DNA of 64,000 nucleotides from Exiguobacterium sp. 9-2 (GCF_036287235.1 NZ_CP142850.1:1877127-1941126), one strand, 5' to 3'. Shown: positions 15,757 to 26,813, counted from the stretch's first letter. Notes: generated by a model not told the origin, from the sequence alone. Numbers and translations: made by a program.

Positions 15757-16682
15757 ACGCTTAATTGTACATTTGCTTCTTCGCGGTCCCGTGCCAATTG
15801 TTCTTTCAATTGATCGATACCGTTGAAGGCTTTTTCATCGCGTAAGTAAGCGATCCATTCAAGCGTCAATTCTTGACCATAAAGATCTTCATCAAAGTCA
15901 AGAAGATGCGTCTCGATACTGACGTCTCCCGTCTCATAGAACGTTGGGCGTCTCCCGACATTCGTCATCGCCTTGAACCGGCGACCGTCTGCTAAGCGAA
16001 CGAATGTCGCATACACACCAAGTTTCGGAATGACGTAGGCGAATTCCGGTCGCATGTTGGCTGTCGGGAAACCGATTTGCCGTCCGCGTGCGTCACCGTG
16101 AATGATCGTGCCTTTGATTTGGTAGGGTTCTCCAAGCAAACGTGCAGCCGGTTCGACTTCTCCTGCAGCAAGTAAACGACGAATCCGGGTTGAGCTGATC
16201 TTTTCAGCTTCTTCTTGGAATTCTGCTACAACGGTATGCGTAAATGTGCCACGACTATGAAAATCAAGCGTCGCCATTTTGCCGGCTCCGAAGCGACCGT
16301 AGGAATAATCGAATCCAGCAACGACGTGTTCTGCTCCAGACGCAATCAGATATTCGTCGACGAAAGCTTGCGGTGATAATTCCGAGAAAGGAATCGTAAA
16401 CTCAATCACATAAACACGATCGACACCAAGCTGCTCGAGTTTCTCTAATTTGCGTTCAAGCGGCGTGATGTAGTGGACTGGTTCATCCCCTTTACCAAGC
16501 ACTTGTTTCGGATGGGGATCAAAGGTCATGACAGCCAAAGGCAGGCGACGAGCCTCCGCTTCTTTTAGTGCTGCTGCGATGACTTGCTGATGTCCGAGAT
16601 GTACACCGTCAAAAAAGCCGAGTGCGATGACAGCAGGGTCTTTTTGAGGTTGTTCCGGATATGTTAAATGTATGATGTCCAT
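15753..16682 (-). CDS. ribF: bifunctional riboflavin kinase / FAD synthetase
   Basis: Makes FMN from riboflavin and FAD from FMN in the cytoplasm. 309 residues. The N-terminal adenylyltransferase domain has the nucleotidyl-transfer motif GFFDGVHLGHQ (near residue 24) and MTFDPHPKQVLG; the C-terminal flavokinase domain starts near 185 with GRQIGFPTANM and ends with ETHLLDFDEDLYGQ. Start ATG 16682 (MDIIHLTYPEQP) has GGAG 8 bases upstream. It lies 16 bases after truB and before rpsO, the same order as B. subtilis truB-ribC-rpsO. No FMN riboswitch precedes it; the gap is too small. Confidence 0.96.
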   Translation of the reverse strand: MDIIHLTYPEQPQKDPAVIALGFFDGVHLGHQQVIAAALKEAEARRLPLAVMTFDPHPKQVLGKGDEPVHYITPLERKLEKLEQLGVDRVYVIEFTIPFSELSPQAFVDEYLIASGAEHVVAGFDYSYGRFGAGKMATLDFHSRGTFTHTVVAEFQEEAEKISSTRIRRLLAAGEVEPAARLLGEPYQIKGTIIHGDARGRQIGFPTANMRPEFAYVIPKLGVYATFVRLADGRRFKAMTNVGRRPTFYETGDVSIETHLLDFDEDLYGQELTLEWIAYLRDEKAFNGIDQLKEQLARDREEANVQLSV

Positions 16683-16698
16683 GATGCTCTCTCCGATC

Positions 16699-17607
16699 TT
16701 AATCGATTTGTAGCATGACCTCAACGCGTGCTACCTGTTCTTCTGGAAGACGTCGATATAGCGCTAAAGGTACGTCTTCTTCATTATAGACAGTAAACAG
16801 CTCGAATTCGACTGGAATGCTTGTCAGCTTTGCTCCGTTCAACACACGCTGTGCAGTCGACGCATCGACCGTCAAGCGTGGCCATTTTTGGATGACGTGT
16901 TCAATCGGTAGAACGTGTTGCATCCGTTCTTCGACCGTCTCATACGATTCGAGTGTCTCAAGAGTCACTGTATCCGTCTCAGCAATCGCACCAGAGCCTG
17001 TCCGGCGTAGTTCACTCATGTGTGCCGCGTAACCAAGTCGTTCTCCGATTTCTACTGCTAATGTCCGAATATACGTTCCTTTTCCACAAGCGATATCAAG
17101 ACGGAAACGACAAAGATCACCTTCGAACACAAGGTCCGATGTCCGTTCTAATCGATCGATGCGGACGATTCGTGTCGGTCGTTCGACTTCAATGCCTTTT
17201 CGTGCATATTCATATAGTTTCTTCCCGTTCACTTTAACAGCTGAATAATACGGTGGCGTCTGCTCGATCTCTCCTGTCAATTGAGTCAAGATGTCCTCAA
17301 TTGCTTCCTCGGTAATAGTTCCCGGTTCAACCGCTGTTTCGCGAACTGTTTCCCCGTGCGCATCTTCCGTTGTCGTTGCAAAGCCAATCGTCACTTCCGC
17401 CGCGTAGCGCTTTCCTTCATCTGTGATGAAGCGGGCAAGCTTCGTCGCTCGACCGAGACAAATCGGTAAGACACCCGTTACTTCCGGATCAAGCGTACCA
17501 GTATGTCCGACTTTTTTCGTTTGAAACAAGCGACGTAGACGAAAGACGCAATCATGACTCGTCATACCCGCTGGTTTATCTAACGGTAATACTCCGATGG
17601 GTTCCAC
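16699..17607 (-). CDS. truB: tRNA pseudouridine-55 synthase
   Basis: Makes the universal pseudouridine in the T loop of tRNA. 302 residues with the opening GVLPLDKPAGMTSHDCV and the catalytic aspartate in GHTGTLDPEVTGVLP (near residue 38). A later core segment is YYSAVKVNGKKLYEYARKG; CGKGTYIRTLAVEIGERLG is also family-typical. Start GTG 17607 (MEPIGVLPLDK) has GGAGG 7 bases upstream; the frame is open above but unsupported. It follows rbfA after a hairpin. Confidence 0.96.
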   Translation of the reverse strand: MEPIGVLPLDKPAGMTSHDCVFRLRRLFQTKKVGHTGTLDPEVTGVLPICLGRATKLARFITDEGKRYAAEVTIGFATTTEDAHGETVRETAVEPGTITEEAIEDILTQLTGEIEQTPPYYSAVKVNGKKLYEYARKGIEVERPTRIVRIDRLERTSDLVFEGDLCRFRLDIACGKGTYIRTLAVEIGERLGYAAHMSELRRTGSGAIAETDTVTLETLESYETVEERMQHVLPIEHVIQKWPRLTVDASTAQRVLNGAKLTSIPVEFELFTVYNEEDVPLALYRRLPEEQVARVEVMLQID

Positions 17608-17620
17608 GTTATTTCCTCCT

Positions 17621-17652
17621 TGAAAAAAGGCAACCACACACGTGGTTGCCTT
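17621..17652 (-). terminator. hairpin between rbfA and truB
   Basis: Perfect 11-base stem AAGGCAACCAC (17627-17637) with GTGGTTGCCTT (17642-17652), loop ACAC, followed by TTTTTTCAAGG on the minus strand. No promoter is visible between it and truB, so truB and ribF probably depend on readthrough. Confidence 0.85.
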
Positions 17653-17657
17653 AGATG

Positions 17658-17999
17658 TTAATCTTTGTTCAAATTCCGAAGCAACTCATCAATGCGTGAT
17701 CCGTATTCGACAGAAGAATCGACCTCGAACAATAGTTCAGGTGTTTTCCGTAGACGAATCCGCGATCCGATTTCCTTGCGCATGAAGCCTTTTGATCTTT
17801 CGAGACCGATGCGCGCATCCTCACGTGCTTTTTCGTCACCGAGGACCGAGTAGAAGATCGTCGCTTGTTGTAAGTCTCCTGTCACTTCGACACCTGTGAC
17901 GGTAATCGTCTTGACGCGAGGATCCTTGACATCTTTGATGAGCAATTGCGTAATTTCCTTACGCATCTGTTCGGCGACACGATTCGAGCGTAAACTCAT
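17658..17999 (-). CDS. rbfA: ribosome-binding factor A
   Basis: Late 30S assembly factor (113 residues) with a KH-like fold that binds 16S rRNA near the 3' end. It has the opening MSLRSNRVAEQMRKEI, the segment KDVKDPRVKTITVTGVEVT, and the ending SVEYGSRIDELLRNL. The last 30 residues form the charged tail seen in Gram-positive RbfA. Start ATG 17999 has GGAGGG 8 bases upstream. It follows infB, as in nearly all bacteria, and closes the rimP-nusA-infB group. Confidence 0.96.
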   Translation of the reverse strand: MSLRSNRVAEQMRKEITQLLIKDVKDPRVKTITVTGVEVTGDLQQATIFYSVLGDEKAREDARIGLERSKGFMRKEIGSRIRLRKTPELLFEVDSSVEYGSRIDELLRNLNKD

Positions 18000-18038
18000 A
18001 GTTATTCCCTCCAGTTCGGAAGAATGGATTCCGTTCTG

Positions 18039-20210
18039 TTACTTCCGTTTGACTTCTTCCATGATGAACGCTTCGATGACATCATCGACTTTGATATCAT
18101 CATATTTTTCAATCTTAATTCCACACTCATAGCCAGTAGCGACTTCTTTGACATCATCTTTGAAACGACGAAGTGTATCGAGTTTTCCTTCGTAGATGAC
18201 GATACTGTCACGAACGACACGGACGCCTGCATCACGCGTCAACTTACCTTCTGTGACATATCCACCTGCGATCGTACCGACTTTCGATACTTTGATGACA
18301 TCGCGGACTTCAGCTTGACCGATGATTTTTTCAACGAATTCAGGATCAAGAAGACCTTTCATCGCTTGCTCGATTTCTTCGATTGCGTTATAGATGATCC
18401 GGTGAAGACGAATTTCGACTTTCTCCTGATCCGCCATTGATTTCGCGTTACCATCCGGACGAACGTTGAATCCGATGATGATCGCATTCGCTGCCGAAGC
18501 AAGGATGACGTCACCTTCCGTGATGGCACCGACACCTGAGTGTACGATGTTAATTTTAACACCTTCGACATCAATTTTCTTCAATGAACCGGCTAAGGCT
18601 TCAACTGAACCTTGTACGTCACCTTTGATGATGATGTTGAGGTCCTTGACTTCGCCTTCTTTAATACGATCGAAGAGATCTTCTAAGCTGACTTTCGCCG
18701 AATCACGACGTTGTGCTTCGATTTCACGCTGGTAACGCGCTTCACCGATTTGGCGGGCTTTTTTCTCATCTTCGAATGCGAAGAATTGATCGCCTGCTTT
18801 CGGTACGTCGTTCAAACCTGTGATTTCGATTGGCGTCGATGGTCCAACTTCTTTAACACGACGACCGATATCGTTGACCATTGCCCGGATACGACCGAAC
18901 GTGTGACCGACAACGATTGGATCCCCAACACGAAGTGTCCCGTGTTGTACGAGAAGCGTCGCGACTGGACCGCGTCCTTTATCGAGTTTCGCCTCGATGA
19001 CTGTTCCGCGACCGTTCATTTCTGGTGTTGATTTGTATTCTTGTACTTCTGAAACGAGAAGAATCATTTCGAGCAATTCATCGATGCCGTCACCTTTAAG
19101 TGCTGAAACGGGTACGAAGATCGTATCGCCACCCCAGTCCTCTGCAACGAGTTCGAACTCTGTCAATTCTTGTTTGACACGGTCTGGGTTTGCGCCTTCT
19201 TTATCCATCTTGTTGACAGCAACGATGATTGGAACGCCAGCTGCTTTCGCGTGGCTGATCGCTTCTTCCGTCTGTGGCATGACACCGTCATCCGCTGCAA
19301 CGACGATGATCGCGATATCCGTGACATCTGCTCCACGTGCACGCATTGTCGTGAACGCCGCGTGACCTGGTGTATCAAGGAACGTAATTTTCTTGCCGTC
19401 GATCTCAACTTGGTAAGCACCGATGTGCTGTGTGATCCCGCCAGCTTCGCCTGCAGTGACCTTCGTGTTACGAATCGAATCAAGCAATGTCGTTTTACCG
19501 TGGTCAACGTGCCCCATGATCGTAACGACCGGTGGACGCTCAGACAATTCGTACTGGTCGAGATTCAATTCGTACTGATCAAAGTCCGTCTCATCGACTT
19601 GGACTGTCTTCTCGACTTCAAAGCCGAACTCTGTCGCGAGAAGTTCCACTGTCTCGTCATCAAGATCTTGGTTGATGTTCGCCATGACACCGAGACCCAT
19701 CAATTTCATGATCAGTTCATTCGGTTTTTTCGCCATTTTTTCAGCGAGTTCACCGACTGTCAAGTTGTCAGAGTATTGAACGACGTTTGCCATCGCCTCT
19801 TCTTGTGCACGGCGAGCAGCTTTACGTTGACTCGACTTCGAGTTCGGATCCGCTACTTCAAGTTTACGCGGTTCTGCTTTCTTTTGGTTCGGACGACGTT
19901 TGCCGCCACGGTTGTTACGGTTGCCGAATTCTGGGCGTCCGCCTTTGCTGTTACGTGATTGGTTACCTGCTGGTTTGTTTGTACTTCCTGGTCGGTTCGG
20001 TTTATTATCTGATTTCACTTGTTTTGGAGCCTCCGTCTTTTGAGCCCGATATTTCTCGGGATTAAATACTTGATCGAGTTGCTGTACTGTCTGTTCATCT
20101 AATACTGCCATATGATTCTTGACTGGTTTCTCCAGCTTTTCAAGCTGGGTGATGACCTGCTTACTTGTTACATTTTGTTCCTTGGCGAATTCGTATACAC
20201 GTTTACCCAA
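18039..20210 (-). CDS. infB: translation initiation factor IF-2
   Basis: GTPase (723 residues) that places initiator tRNA on the 30S and promotes subunit joining. The N terminus is basic and Asn/Gly/Arg-rich, followed by the IF2-N helix ([20 protein letters not shown]). The G domain has [12 protein letters not shown] (G1, near 233), [15 protein letters not shown] (G3) and NKMDK (G4), then beta-barrel domains II to IV. I start at TTG 20210 because this gives the conserved [14 protein letters not shown] and puts GGAGG 8 bases upstream; the longer reading (MEVDPLG) would place the ribosome site inside the gene. Fits the nusA-ylxR-ylxQ-infB order. Confidence 0.96.
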   Translation of the reverse strand: MGKRVYEFAKEQNVTSKQVITQLEKLEKPVKNHMAVLDEQTVQQLDQVFNPEKYRAQKTEAPKQVKSDNKPNRPGSTNKPAGNQSRNSKGGRPEFGNRNNRGGKRRPNQKKAEPRKLEVADPNSKSSQRKAARRAQEEAMANVVQYSDNLTVGELAEKMAKKPNELIMKLMGLGVMANINQDLDDETVELLATEFGFEVEKTVQVDETDFDQYELNLDQYELSERPPVVTIMGHVDHGKTTLLDSIRNTKVTAGEAGGITQHIGAYQVEIDGKKITFLDTPGHAAFTTMRARGADVTDIAIIVVAADDGVMPQTEEAISHAKAAGVPIIVAVNKMDKEGANPDRVKQELTEFELVAEDWGGDTIFVPVSALKGDGIDELLEMILLVSEVQEYKSTPEMNGRGTVIEAKLDKGRGPVATLLVQHGTLRVGDPIVVGHTFGRIRAMVNDIGRRVKEVGPSTPIEITGLNDVPKAGDQFFAFEDEKKARQIGEARYQREIEAQRRDSAKVSLEDLFDRIKEGEVKDLNIIIKGDVQGSVEALAGSLKKIDVEGVKINIVHSGVGAITEGDVILASAANAIIIGFNVRPDGNAKSMADQEKVEIRLHRIIYNAIEEIEQAMKGLLDPEFVEKIIGQAEVRDVIKVSKVGTIAGGYVTEGKLTRDAGVRVVRDSIVIYEGKLDTLRRFKDDVKEVATGYECGIKIEKYDDIKVDDVIEAFIMEEVKRK

Positions 20211-20225
20211 AGGATCCACCTCCAA

Positions 20226-20528
20226 TTAGTCGTTCGAGAGGAGTTCAGTTAGCTTTTTCGCAAATCCGGCTTCATTGACTGACACGACAACACGCGCATC
20301 CTTTCCTAATGCTTGACCGAGAATCGTCCGGTCGGCGACTTCTAGGTAAGGAACCTGATAACTCGTACATTTATCTGTGACTTTCTTACGCGTGGCAGCC
20401 CCCGCATCTGCTGCTAAAAGAACAAGCTTCGCTTGCCCTCCTCGTACTTCTTTCAGTACGAGTTCTTCTCCCGTCGTCACTTTTCTAGCTCGATTCGCGA
20501 GACCGAGAAGGGATTCCCATTTACTCAT
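20226..20528 (-). CDS. ylxQ: L7Ae-family kink-turn RNA-binding protein YlxQ
   Basis: Small RNA-binding protein (100 residues) of the L7Ae/L30e fold, related to ribosomal YbxF and thought to bind kink-turns. Typical elements are [16 protein letters not shown] at the N terminus and [17 protein letters not shown] in the middle. Start ATG 20528 ([10 protein letters not shown]) follows GGAGG by 5 bases and overlaps the end of ylxR by 8 bases. No essential function is known in relatives; position in the nusA-infB operon suggests a ribosome- or RNA-related role. Confidence 0.93.
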   Translation of the reverse strand: MSKWESLLGLANRARKVTTGEELVLKEVRGGQAKLVLLAADAGAATRKKVTDKCTSYQVPYLEVADRTILGQALGKDARVVVSVNEAGFAKKLTELLSND

Positions 20529-20790
20529 TTGTACCTCCCGCGATTTCAAGCAATTCATCGTATAAGGCATCTGTCGTCTTGACCTTTAAATGATGATCAA
20601 GCGTCCGTTTTTTCTTCGCCGTCGCAATAACTGCCGCATCTTTCGATAAATAGGCACCCCGCCCATTCATCTTACCATTTAAATCGATGACGACTTCTTG
20701 TTCAGGTGTTCGGACGACACGAATCAACTCTTTTTTCGGTTTCATTTCTTGTGTGATGACACACTTTCGTAATGGTACCTTTTTTTGCAC
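20521..20790 (-). CDS. ylxR: YlxR family RNA-binding protein
   Basis: 89-residue protein of the DUF448/YlxR family, with the conserved opening [20 protein letters not shown] and the motif [13 protein letters not shown]. Structures of relatives show a basic groove that suggests RNA binding; recent work on relatives links it to RNase P or nucleoid functions, which I cannot test here. Start GTG 20790, with GAGG 8 bases upstream, three bases after the nusA stop codon. Overlaps ylxQ. Confidence 0.93.
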   Translation of the reverse strand: MQKKVPLRKCVITQEMKPKKELIRVVRTPEQEVVIDLNGKMNGRGAYLSKDAAVIATAKKKRTLDHHLKVKTTDALYDELLEIAGGTNE

Positions 20791-20793
20791 GAA

Positions 20794-21903
20794 TTATTCC
20801 TCGCCTTCAACTTGGACCGCTTCTACTGCCGGCTCTTCCGTCGCGAAGACATCTTCGAGATCCATCGCTTCCGCTTCAGACTCGCTCTTGATATCAATTT
20901 TCCAACCAGTCAATTTTGCTGCGAGACGTGCATTTTGACCACGTTTCCCGATTGCAAGTGACAGCTGGAAATCCGGAACGACGACGATCGTCGCTTTCGC
21001 TGGTTCGTTGACATAGACTGCAACGACTTGAGCTGGGCTGAGTGCGTTCGCAACATATTCTTTTGGATCATCCGAGTAACGAACGATATCGATTTTTTCC
21101 CCGTTCAAATCATTGACGATGCGTTGTACACGTGCCCCTTTTTGTCCGACACATGCGCCAACTGGATCGATGTCGTCCGCTGCGACTGCGATTTTCGAAC
21201 GATCGCCCGCTTCACGCGCAACAGACTTGACTTCGACTTCGCCACTTGAAATCTCTGGTACTTCGATTTCGAAGAGACGTTTTAAGAGACCTGGATGTGT
21301 CCGTGATACGAGAATTGATGCTCCTGATCCTTTGACCATCGGATCAACTTTCGTGACGTACACCTTAATGCGATCACGAATCCCGAAACGCTCATTCGGC
21401 ATTTGCTCGTGTGTCGTCAATACAGCTTCGATTCCTTCTAGATTGACGTATAGGTTCCGCGCATCTTGACGCTCGACGATACCCGTCATGATCTCATCTT
21501 CACGATCCGCGAAGTGATTGTAAATGCGTTCGCGTTCTGCTTCACGCATTTTTTGTGTGACGATTTGTTTTGCTGTTTGTGCCGCAACGCGACCAAAATC
21601 GCCTGGCGTCACTTCGACTTTATGGAAATCGCCGAGTTCATATGTCGGATCGATTTCGTGCGCCTCTTCAAGCGAGAGTTGTTCCTCTGGTTGCGTCAAT
21701 CGTTCGACGACTTCCTTGAGCGCGAAGACACGAATGTCTCCTGTCTGCTGGTCGAATTCGACCTTTACAGCCTCCGACTCTTTTCCGAAGTTGCGTCGGT
21801 ACGCTGAAATCAATGCCTGTTCGAGCGCATCGATGATGATGTTCTTGTCAATTTCCTTCTCTTTCGCGATTTGATTGATCGCCTCGAGTAACTGTGGTCC
21901 CAT
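20794..21903 (-). CDS. nusA: transcription elongation/termination factor NusA
   Basis: RNA polymerase-bound factor for pausing, termination and antitermination. 369 residues, the compact Gram-positive form lacking the C-terminal acidic repeats. An N-terminal polymerase-binding domain (1-125) is followed by S1 (from TGIVERQDARNLYVNLEGIEA) and two KH domains (GACVGQKGARVQRIVNDL and SLAIGKRGQNARLAAKLTGW). The acidic end EEPAVEAVQVEGEE is normal for the group. Start ATG 21903 has AAGGAAG upstream, 17 bases after rimP. Expression is probably limited by the terminator in the rimP leader. Confidence 0.97.
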   Translation of the reverse strand: MGPQLLEAINQIAKEKEIDKNIIIDALEQALISAYRRNFGKESEAVKVEFDQQTGDIRVFALKEVVERLTQPEEQLSLEEAHEIDPTYELGDFHKVEVTPGDFGRVAAQTAKQIVTQKMREAERERIYNHFADREDEIMTGIVERQDARNLYVNLEGIEAVLTTHEQMPNERFGIRDRIKVYVTKVDPMVKGSGASILVSRTHPGLLKRLFEIEVPEISSGEVEVKSVAREAGDRSKIAVAADDIDPVGACVGQKGARVQRIVNDLNGEKIDIVRYSDDPKEYVANALSPAQVVAVYVNEPAKATIVVVPDFQLSLAIGKRGQNARLAAKLTGWKIDIKSESEAEAMDLEDVFATEEPAVEAVQVEGEE

Positions 21904-21920
21904 CGTTCTCTTCCTTTCCG

Positions 21921-22388
21921 TCAGAACATTACCGCAAGTCGCGCAAGTGAAATCTTGTCGACCGGTATCTCAATTTTCAATTTTCTTGTTTTGACACGCA
22001 CTTCGATTTCAAGCATCTCAGGTGTGTACGCGAGCAACGTTCCTTCGAATTCAACCGCATTCTTTACTGGATCGTGCGTTTTGATGTACACATGTTTCCC
22101 AATCGCCTTTTCGAAGTCCTCGTCTTTCTTCAGTGGACGTTCCGCTCCTGGACTAGCGACGTCGAGGTAATACGGCTCGTCGATCGGATCATTGTCATTC
22201 AATGCTTCCGATAACTGTTCATTGATTTTGACGCAGTCTTCAAGATCTACGCCACCCTCTTTGTCGATGGAGACACGTAGGAACCAATCCGCCCCTTCTT
22301 TGACGAATTCAACGTCGACTAGCTCCATCCCCTCTCGTTCGACGATTGGTTTTGCGAGCGCTTCGACCTTTTCCGTTACGTTCGTCAT
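21921..22388 (-). CDS. rimP: ribosome maturation factor RimP
   Basis: 30S assembly factor of 155 residues with an alpha/beta N-terminal half containing LVDVEFVKEGADWFLRVSID and DLEDCVKINEQLSEALND, and YLDVASPGAERPLKK before the C-terminal SH3-like barrel. I start at ATG 22388 (MTNVTEKVEA) since GGAGG lies 6 bases upstream; the ATG two codons earlier touches the ribosome site. First gene of rimP-nusA-ylxR-ylxQ-infB-rbfA, behind its own promoter and leader terminator. Confidence 0.95.
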   Translation of the reverse strand: MTNVTEKVEALAKPIVEREGMELVDVEFVKEGADWFLRVSIDKEGGVDLEDCVKINEQLSEALNDNDPIDEPYYLDVASPGAERPLKKDEDFEKAIGKHVYIKTHDPVKNAVEFEGTLLAYTPEMLEIEVRVKTRKLKIEIPVDKISLARLAVMF

Positions 22389-22402
22389 CTTCATCCTCCT
22401 TC

Positions 22403-22441
22403 AAAAAACAAACAAGAAAGGAGCAGGTCCCCCTACTCCTT
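22403..22441 (-). terminator. leader terminator of rimP-nusA operon
   Basis: Ten-pair stem AAGGAGCAGG (22418-22427) with CCTACTCCTT (22432-22441), one G-U pair in RNA, 4-base loop, followed by TTCTTGTTTGTTTTTTG on the minus strand. It ends polC transcripts, but it also lies downstream of the promoter at 22475-22503 and before rimP, so it can attenuate the nusA operon. Confidence 0.85.
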
Positions 22442-22474
22442 CCAAGTCGTAGTATAAAAAACATTTCCTCACTC

Positions 22475-22503
22475 AATATAGCATAGGAAAGCGCTCAAAG
22501 CAA
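22475..22503 (-). promoter_or_regulatory. rimP-nusA operon promoter
   Basis: -35 TTGCTT (22498-22503), 17-base spacer, extended -10 TGCTATATT (hexamer 22475-22480). The start point would be near 22468, about 27 bases before the terminator stem. A cre-like GGAAAGCGCTCAAA (12/14) overlaps the spacer. Confidence 0.7.
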
Positions 22504-22517
22504 GTGTTCCTAAGGGC

Positions 22518-25500
22518 TTACAAGTCGAACAAGGAGAGCTGATTCTCGTCTGGTAACCCTTCGAGACAGCCTAGGTTATCGAGCGTCTCGATGATGGATT
22601 TCGATAACTTGGCGCGTTTTTGGAGATCTTCCTTTGAGAGGAATTCGCCGCCTTTACGTGCTTCGACGATTTGCTTCGCAGCATTCGTCCCTAGACCTGT
22701 CACGGCGTTAAAAGGTGGTAACAACGTATCCCCGTCAATGAGGAATTCCGTTGCACTTGAGCGATAGAGATCGACCTTTTGGAACGTAAAGCCGCGTTCA
22801 ATCATCTCGAGCGCGATTTCAAGAACCGTGTACAACCCTTTGTCCTTCGCCGTTGCCTCGAATCCTTTATCCTTGATGTCTTGCAAAACTTTCCGAACAG
22901 CAGCAGAGCCCTTATTCATCGCACCGATGTCAAAGTCACCCGCACGTACCGTAAAGTACGAAGCATAGTAATACATCGGATGATGGACTTTATAATAAGC
23001 AATCCGGACAGCCATCAAGACGTAAGCGGCAGCGTGGGCTTTCGGGAACATGTACTTGATTTTCTTGCAGGAATCGATATACCAGAGCGGCACATCGTTC
23101 TCGATCATCGCCTCTTCCATGTCAATCGAGAGTCCTTTCCCTTTACGGACTGACTCCATGATTTTAAAGGCAAGTGACGGTTCAAGACCGGCATAAATCA
23201 AGTAGACCATGATGTCATCTCGACAACCAATGACATCTTTTAGTTCACACGTTCCGTTGTAAATTAATTCGCTGGCATTTCCGAGCCAGACATCCGTTCC
23301 GTGTGAGAGTCCCGAAATCTGGACAAGTTCCGAGAACGTCGTCGGTTTCGTCTCTTCTAACATTTGGCGGACGAACTTCGTCCCGAACTCCGGAATACCG
23401 AGCGTTCCGGTTTTTGAATCAATCTGTTCTGGCGTCACACCGATCGATTCTGTCGAACTGAAGATTTTCATCACTTCTGGATCATCGACGGGAATCGTCT
23501 TCGGATCACGTCCCGATAAATCCTGTAGCATCCGGATCATCGTCGGATCATCGTGACCGAGGATATCGAGTTTGAGTAAGTTATCGTGAATCGAATGGAA
23601 GTCGAAGTGTGTCGTCTTCCATTCAGAACCCATATCGTCTGCCGGATACTGAATCGGACTGATATCATAGATATCCATGTAGTCCGGTACGACGATGATC
23701 CCTCCCGGGTGTTGACCAGTCGTCCGTTTGACGCCAGTGACACCACTGACAAGACGATCGACTTCCGCATTCCGATATGTCAGCTCATTCTCTGACTGAT
23801 ACCCTTTGACATAGCCATACGCCGTCTTCTCAGCGATCGTACCGATCGTTCCGGCACGGTAGACGTAATCGTCACCGAACAAGACTTTCGTATAGGCGTG
23901 TGCTTGCGGCTGGTATTCCCCACTGAAGTTCAAATCGATATCCGGTACCTTATCCCCTTTAAATCCAAGGAACGTTTCAAACGGAATATCATGACCATCC
24001 TTGAACAATGGGACATCACATTTCGAACAGGACTTATCCGGCAAATCGAATCCAGAACCAACGGAACCGTCATCAAAGAACTCCGATTCCTTACAATTCG
24101 GACAGACATAGTGTGGCGGCAATGGATTGACTTCCGTGATCTCCGTCATCGTCGCAACGAGACTTGATCCGACCGATCCCCGTGAACCGACCAAATAGCC
24201 GTCGTCGAGTGATTTTTTTACGAGTTTATGGGAAATCAAATAGATGACAGCGAATCCGTGACCGATAATCGACTTCAACTCTTTTTCGAGTCGGGCTTCG
24301 ACGATCTCCGGTAACGTCTCGCCGTAAATCCGGTGCGCCATATCGTACGACAAATTCCGAACTTCTTCGTCTGCCCCTTCGATCTTCGGTGTATAAAGAT
24401 CTTTTGGAATGATATCGATGTTCTCGAACTGTTCCGCGACGGCTTGACTGTTCGTGATGACGAGACGTTCCGACACATCCGGTCCGAGGAACTTAAAGTC
24501 GTCCATCATTTCCTTCGTCGTCCGGAAATGCGCCGGTGGCAATTGTTTTCGCATGTTCAGCATGTTCGCTCCACCTTGCGTCCGGATCAAAATTTCTCGA
24601 TACGTGGCGTCATGTTGATCGAGATAATGTACGTTACCAGTCGCTACTGGTAAGATGTCATGTTCTTCCGCGACACGGATGATCTTTTTGATCAGTTCGC
24701 GCAGTTCAAGTTCATTCTGAACGATTTCCCGTTCGATCAAATGACCATACATCGCGGGTGGTTGAATCTCGATGAAATCATAGAACTGCATCACTTTTGC
24801 TAAATCTTCGTCCGACTTATTCAAGGCGGCATCAAATACCTCCCCGTTATCACAAGCTGACCCGATGATCAATCCATCCCGATGTGCGATGAGTTGCGAG
24901 CGTGGTGTCCGCACGACACGGTGCACGTGTTTTGTGTGAGCAATCGAAATCAATTGGTACAGATTCTTCAAGCCCGTCCGGTTCTTCGCATAGACCGTCG
25001 CGTGGTATGGTCGTGCCCGCGAGATATCTTTTCCCATCTCTCGGTTGAGTGAGGCATGTGTCTTCATGTTGAACATCTCATCTGCCATTTGAAGCAACTT
25101 GACCATCAAATAGCCTGTCGCTTCCGCATCATAAATGGCGCGGTGATGCTGCGTCAATTCGATGTCAAATCGTTTCGCGAGTGTGTTCAACCGGTGGTTT
25201 TTAAGTGTCGGCATCAGGACACGGGCTAACTCAAGCGTATCAATGACCGGTAAGACTGATTCATCGTGACCACCAGACCGGAGTGTCGCATTCAAGAATC
25301 CAATATCAAACGAGGCATTGTGGGCAACGAGAATCGAGTCGCCGACCCAGTCCATGAATTCCTTGACGACTTGTTCCGGGTCTGGTTTTCCCCGGACCAT
25401 ATCATCGGTAATCCCTGTCAAGTCAATCGTCGTCGCCGACAATAGATGCTTCGGATCCGCGAATGCTTCGAATTTATCGATGATATCACCATCGTGGATT

Positions 25501-26813
25501 TTAACAGCTGCAAGTTCGATGATCTTGTTGTACATCGCCGATAAACCAGTTGTCTCGACGTCAAAGACGACGAATGTCGCGTCATCCAAATTGCGCTCCA
25601 CCGGATGGTAGGCGACTTGCACCCCGTCATTGACGACGTTTGCTTCAATTCCGTACAGTACCTTGATATCGTTTTTCTTTCCGGCATAGTAGGCATCCGG
25701 AAAACTTTGTGCACCGGCGTGATCCGTGATCGCGACAGCAGGGTGACCCCATTTTGCGGCACGCTCGACGTATTTTGTCACGTTCATGACGGCGTCCATC
25801 TGGCTCATTTGCGAGTGCGCATGTAACTCGACACGTTTCTCGCCTGCCCAAGGGTCAGCAGGGGCTTCCATCTTCACTTCTGACAGTTGGGCAATCATCA
25901 TACAGAGATCGCGCAGGAACGTATCGAACTCGACACGACCTGCTGCTTGAATCCACATGCCTTTTTTGATGGCTGAGAGGATTTTGACGTCTGTTTCGTC
26001 ACGCGCAAACATTTTGACGACGAGCGAGTCCGTATAATCTGTCATCTTGAACGTAAAAATTGTCTTCCCACTTCGTAGTTCACGACTCTCAGCTGAGAAA
26101 ACAAGACCACGGATCGCAATCCGTCGTTCCTCATCTTGAATCGTCTTGATCGGAACGATCTCATCTTGAATTGGTTTCCCGATCCGGATTTCGACAGGGC
26201 CATCATCGTCATCTCGTGATTGTTCCCGTTTGAATTGCAACTCGAGCATCCGTTTTGCTTCTTCCATGTCTTCCTGTTTCACCTGATTTCGCAACGCTTC
26301 TTGTTTCGATTCGTTGATCTGAACAATCGGTTCACAGTTGAATTTTGGGAATCCGTAAGCACTATAGAGTAATTGTAATTCCCCACATAAGCTACTCTTT
26401 AAGAAACCTGCTTCCGGTTCACTTCGGACCGGAATGAATAGTTTCTGTTCTTTAAACTCCGGTAAGACACGCCCGAGTTGTGTCCGCATTGCCGATGAGA
26501 CATCTGCGAGATCCTGCACGACATATGGCCAGTAATCATGATACATCCGTTCATCTGGACGGCTATCTGCGTGTAATATGATTTTGACTTCGGCAAATTG
26601 CTGATACCGACTTGTCAAACGACTCGTAAAGAGTTGATAGACGTTTTGGGGTAAAACATGTGGCAAGCGAATTTCAAATGTCCAGGTTGCCTTTGCTTTA
26701 TTGACGCGAAGCTTCTCGAGAACTGCTTCGTAAAAGTATTCTTCAATGATACCGTTCGGTAATTCCAAGTCACTGAGCAACAGTGACATGCGTTGTTGTG
26801 TATCCACTCGCAA
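22518..26813 (-). CDS. polC: DNA polymerase III alpha subunit, PolC type
   Basis: Replicative polymerase of low-GC Gram-positives, 1431 residues. Order: N-terminal domain, OB fold (about 235-320), split PHP domain ([16 protein letters not shown]), inserted 3'-5' proofreading exonuclease ([17 protein letters not shown] near 425), PHP second part, palm with [12 protein letters not shown], fingers, and the end LSLFDL that can bind the sliding clamp. The cysteine-rich zinc site typical of PolC is present (CPNCKESEF and CSKCDVP). The start is uncertain: TTG 26813, GTG 26807 and ATG 26789 are possible and none has a good ribosome site; a strong AGGAGGAGGAG further upstream is cut off by an in-frame TGA. 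Follows proS, as in B. subtilis. Confidence 0.96.
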   Translation of the reverse strand: MRVDTQQRMSLLLSDLELPNGIIEEYFYEAVLEKLRVNKAKATWTFEIRLPHVLPQNVYQLFTSRLTSRYQQFAEVKIILHADSRPDERMYHDYWPYVVQDLADVSSAMRTQLGRVLPEFKEQKLFIPVRSEPEAGFLKSSLCGELQLLYSAYGFPKFNCEPIVQINESKQEALRNQVKQEDMEEAKRMLELQFKREQSRDDDDGPVEIRIGKPIQDEIVPIKTIQDEERRIAIRGLVFSAESRELRSGKTIFTFKMTDYTDSLVVKMFARDETDVKILSAIKKGMWIQAAGRVEFDTFLRDLCMMIAQLSEVKMEAPADPWAGEKRVELHAHSQMSQMDAVMNVTKYVERAAKWGHPAVAITDHAGAQSFPDAYYAGKKNDIKVLYGIEANVVNDGVQVAYHPVERNLDDATFVVFDVETTGLSAMYNKIIELAAVKIHDGDIIDKFEAFADPKHLLSATTIDLTGITDDMVRGKPDPEQVVKEFMDWVGDSILVAHNASFDIGFLNATLRSGGHDESVLPVIDTLELARVLMPTLKNHRLNTLAKRFDIELTQHHRAIYDAEATGYLMVKLLQMADEMFNMKTHASLNREMGKDISRARPYHATVYAKNRTGLKNLYQLISIAHTKHVHRVVRTPRSQLIAHRDGLIIGSACDNGEVFDAALNKSDEDLAKVMQFYDFIEIQPPAMYGHLIEREIVQNELELRELIKKIIRVAEEHDILPVATGNVHYLDQHDATYREILIRTQGGANMLNMRKQLPPAHFRTTKEMMDDFKFLGPDVSERLVITNSQAVAEQFENIDIIPKDLYTPKIEGADEEVRNLSYDMAHRIYGETLPEIVEARLEKELKSIIGHGFAVIYLISHKLVKKSLDDGYLVGSRGSVGSSLVATMTEITEVNPLPPHYVCPNCKESEFFDDGSVGSGFDLPDKSCSKCDVPLFKDGHDIPFETFLGFKGDKVPDIDLNFSGEYQPQAHAYTKVLFGDDYVYRAGTIGTIAEKTAYGYVKGYQSENELTYRNAEVDRLVSGVTGVKRTTGQHPGGIIVVPDYMDIYDISPIQYPADDMGSEWKTTHFDFHSIHDNLLKLDILGHDDPTMIRMLQDLSGRDPKTIPVDDPEVMKIFSSTESIGVTPEQIDSKTGTLGIPEFGTKFVRQMLEETKPTTFSELVQISGLSHGTDVWLGNASELIYNGTCELKDVIGCRDDIMVYLIYAGLEPSLAFKIMESVRKGKGLSIDMEEAMIENDVPLWYIDSCKKIKYMFPKAHAAAYVLMAVRIAYYKVHHPMYYYASYFTVRAGDFDIGAMNKGSAAVRKVLQDIKDKGFEATAKDKGLYTVLEIALEMIERGFTFQKVDLYRSSATEFLIDGDTLLPPFNAVTGLGTNAAKQIVEARKGGEFLSKEDLQKRAKLSKSIIETLDNLGCLEGLPDENQLSLFDL

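Noticed and set aside
16683-16698. FMN riboswitch before ribF
   Set aside because: The gap to truB is 16 bases.
19170-19958. 262-codon plus-strand frame
   Set aside because: Antisense to infB, whose minus-strand frame has all IF-2 motifs; no ribosome site or family features. Same for the plus-strand frames at 13233-13847 (opposite pnp), 44278-44925 (opposite flhA) and 39485-40024 (opposite cheA).
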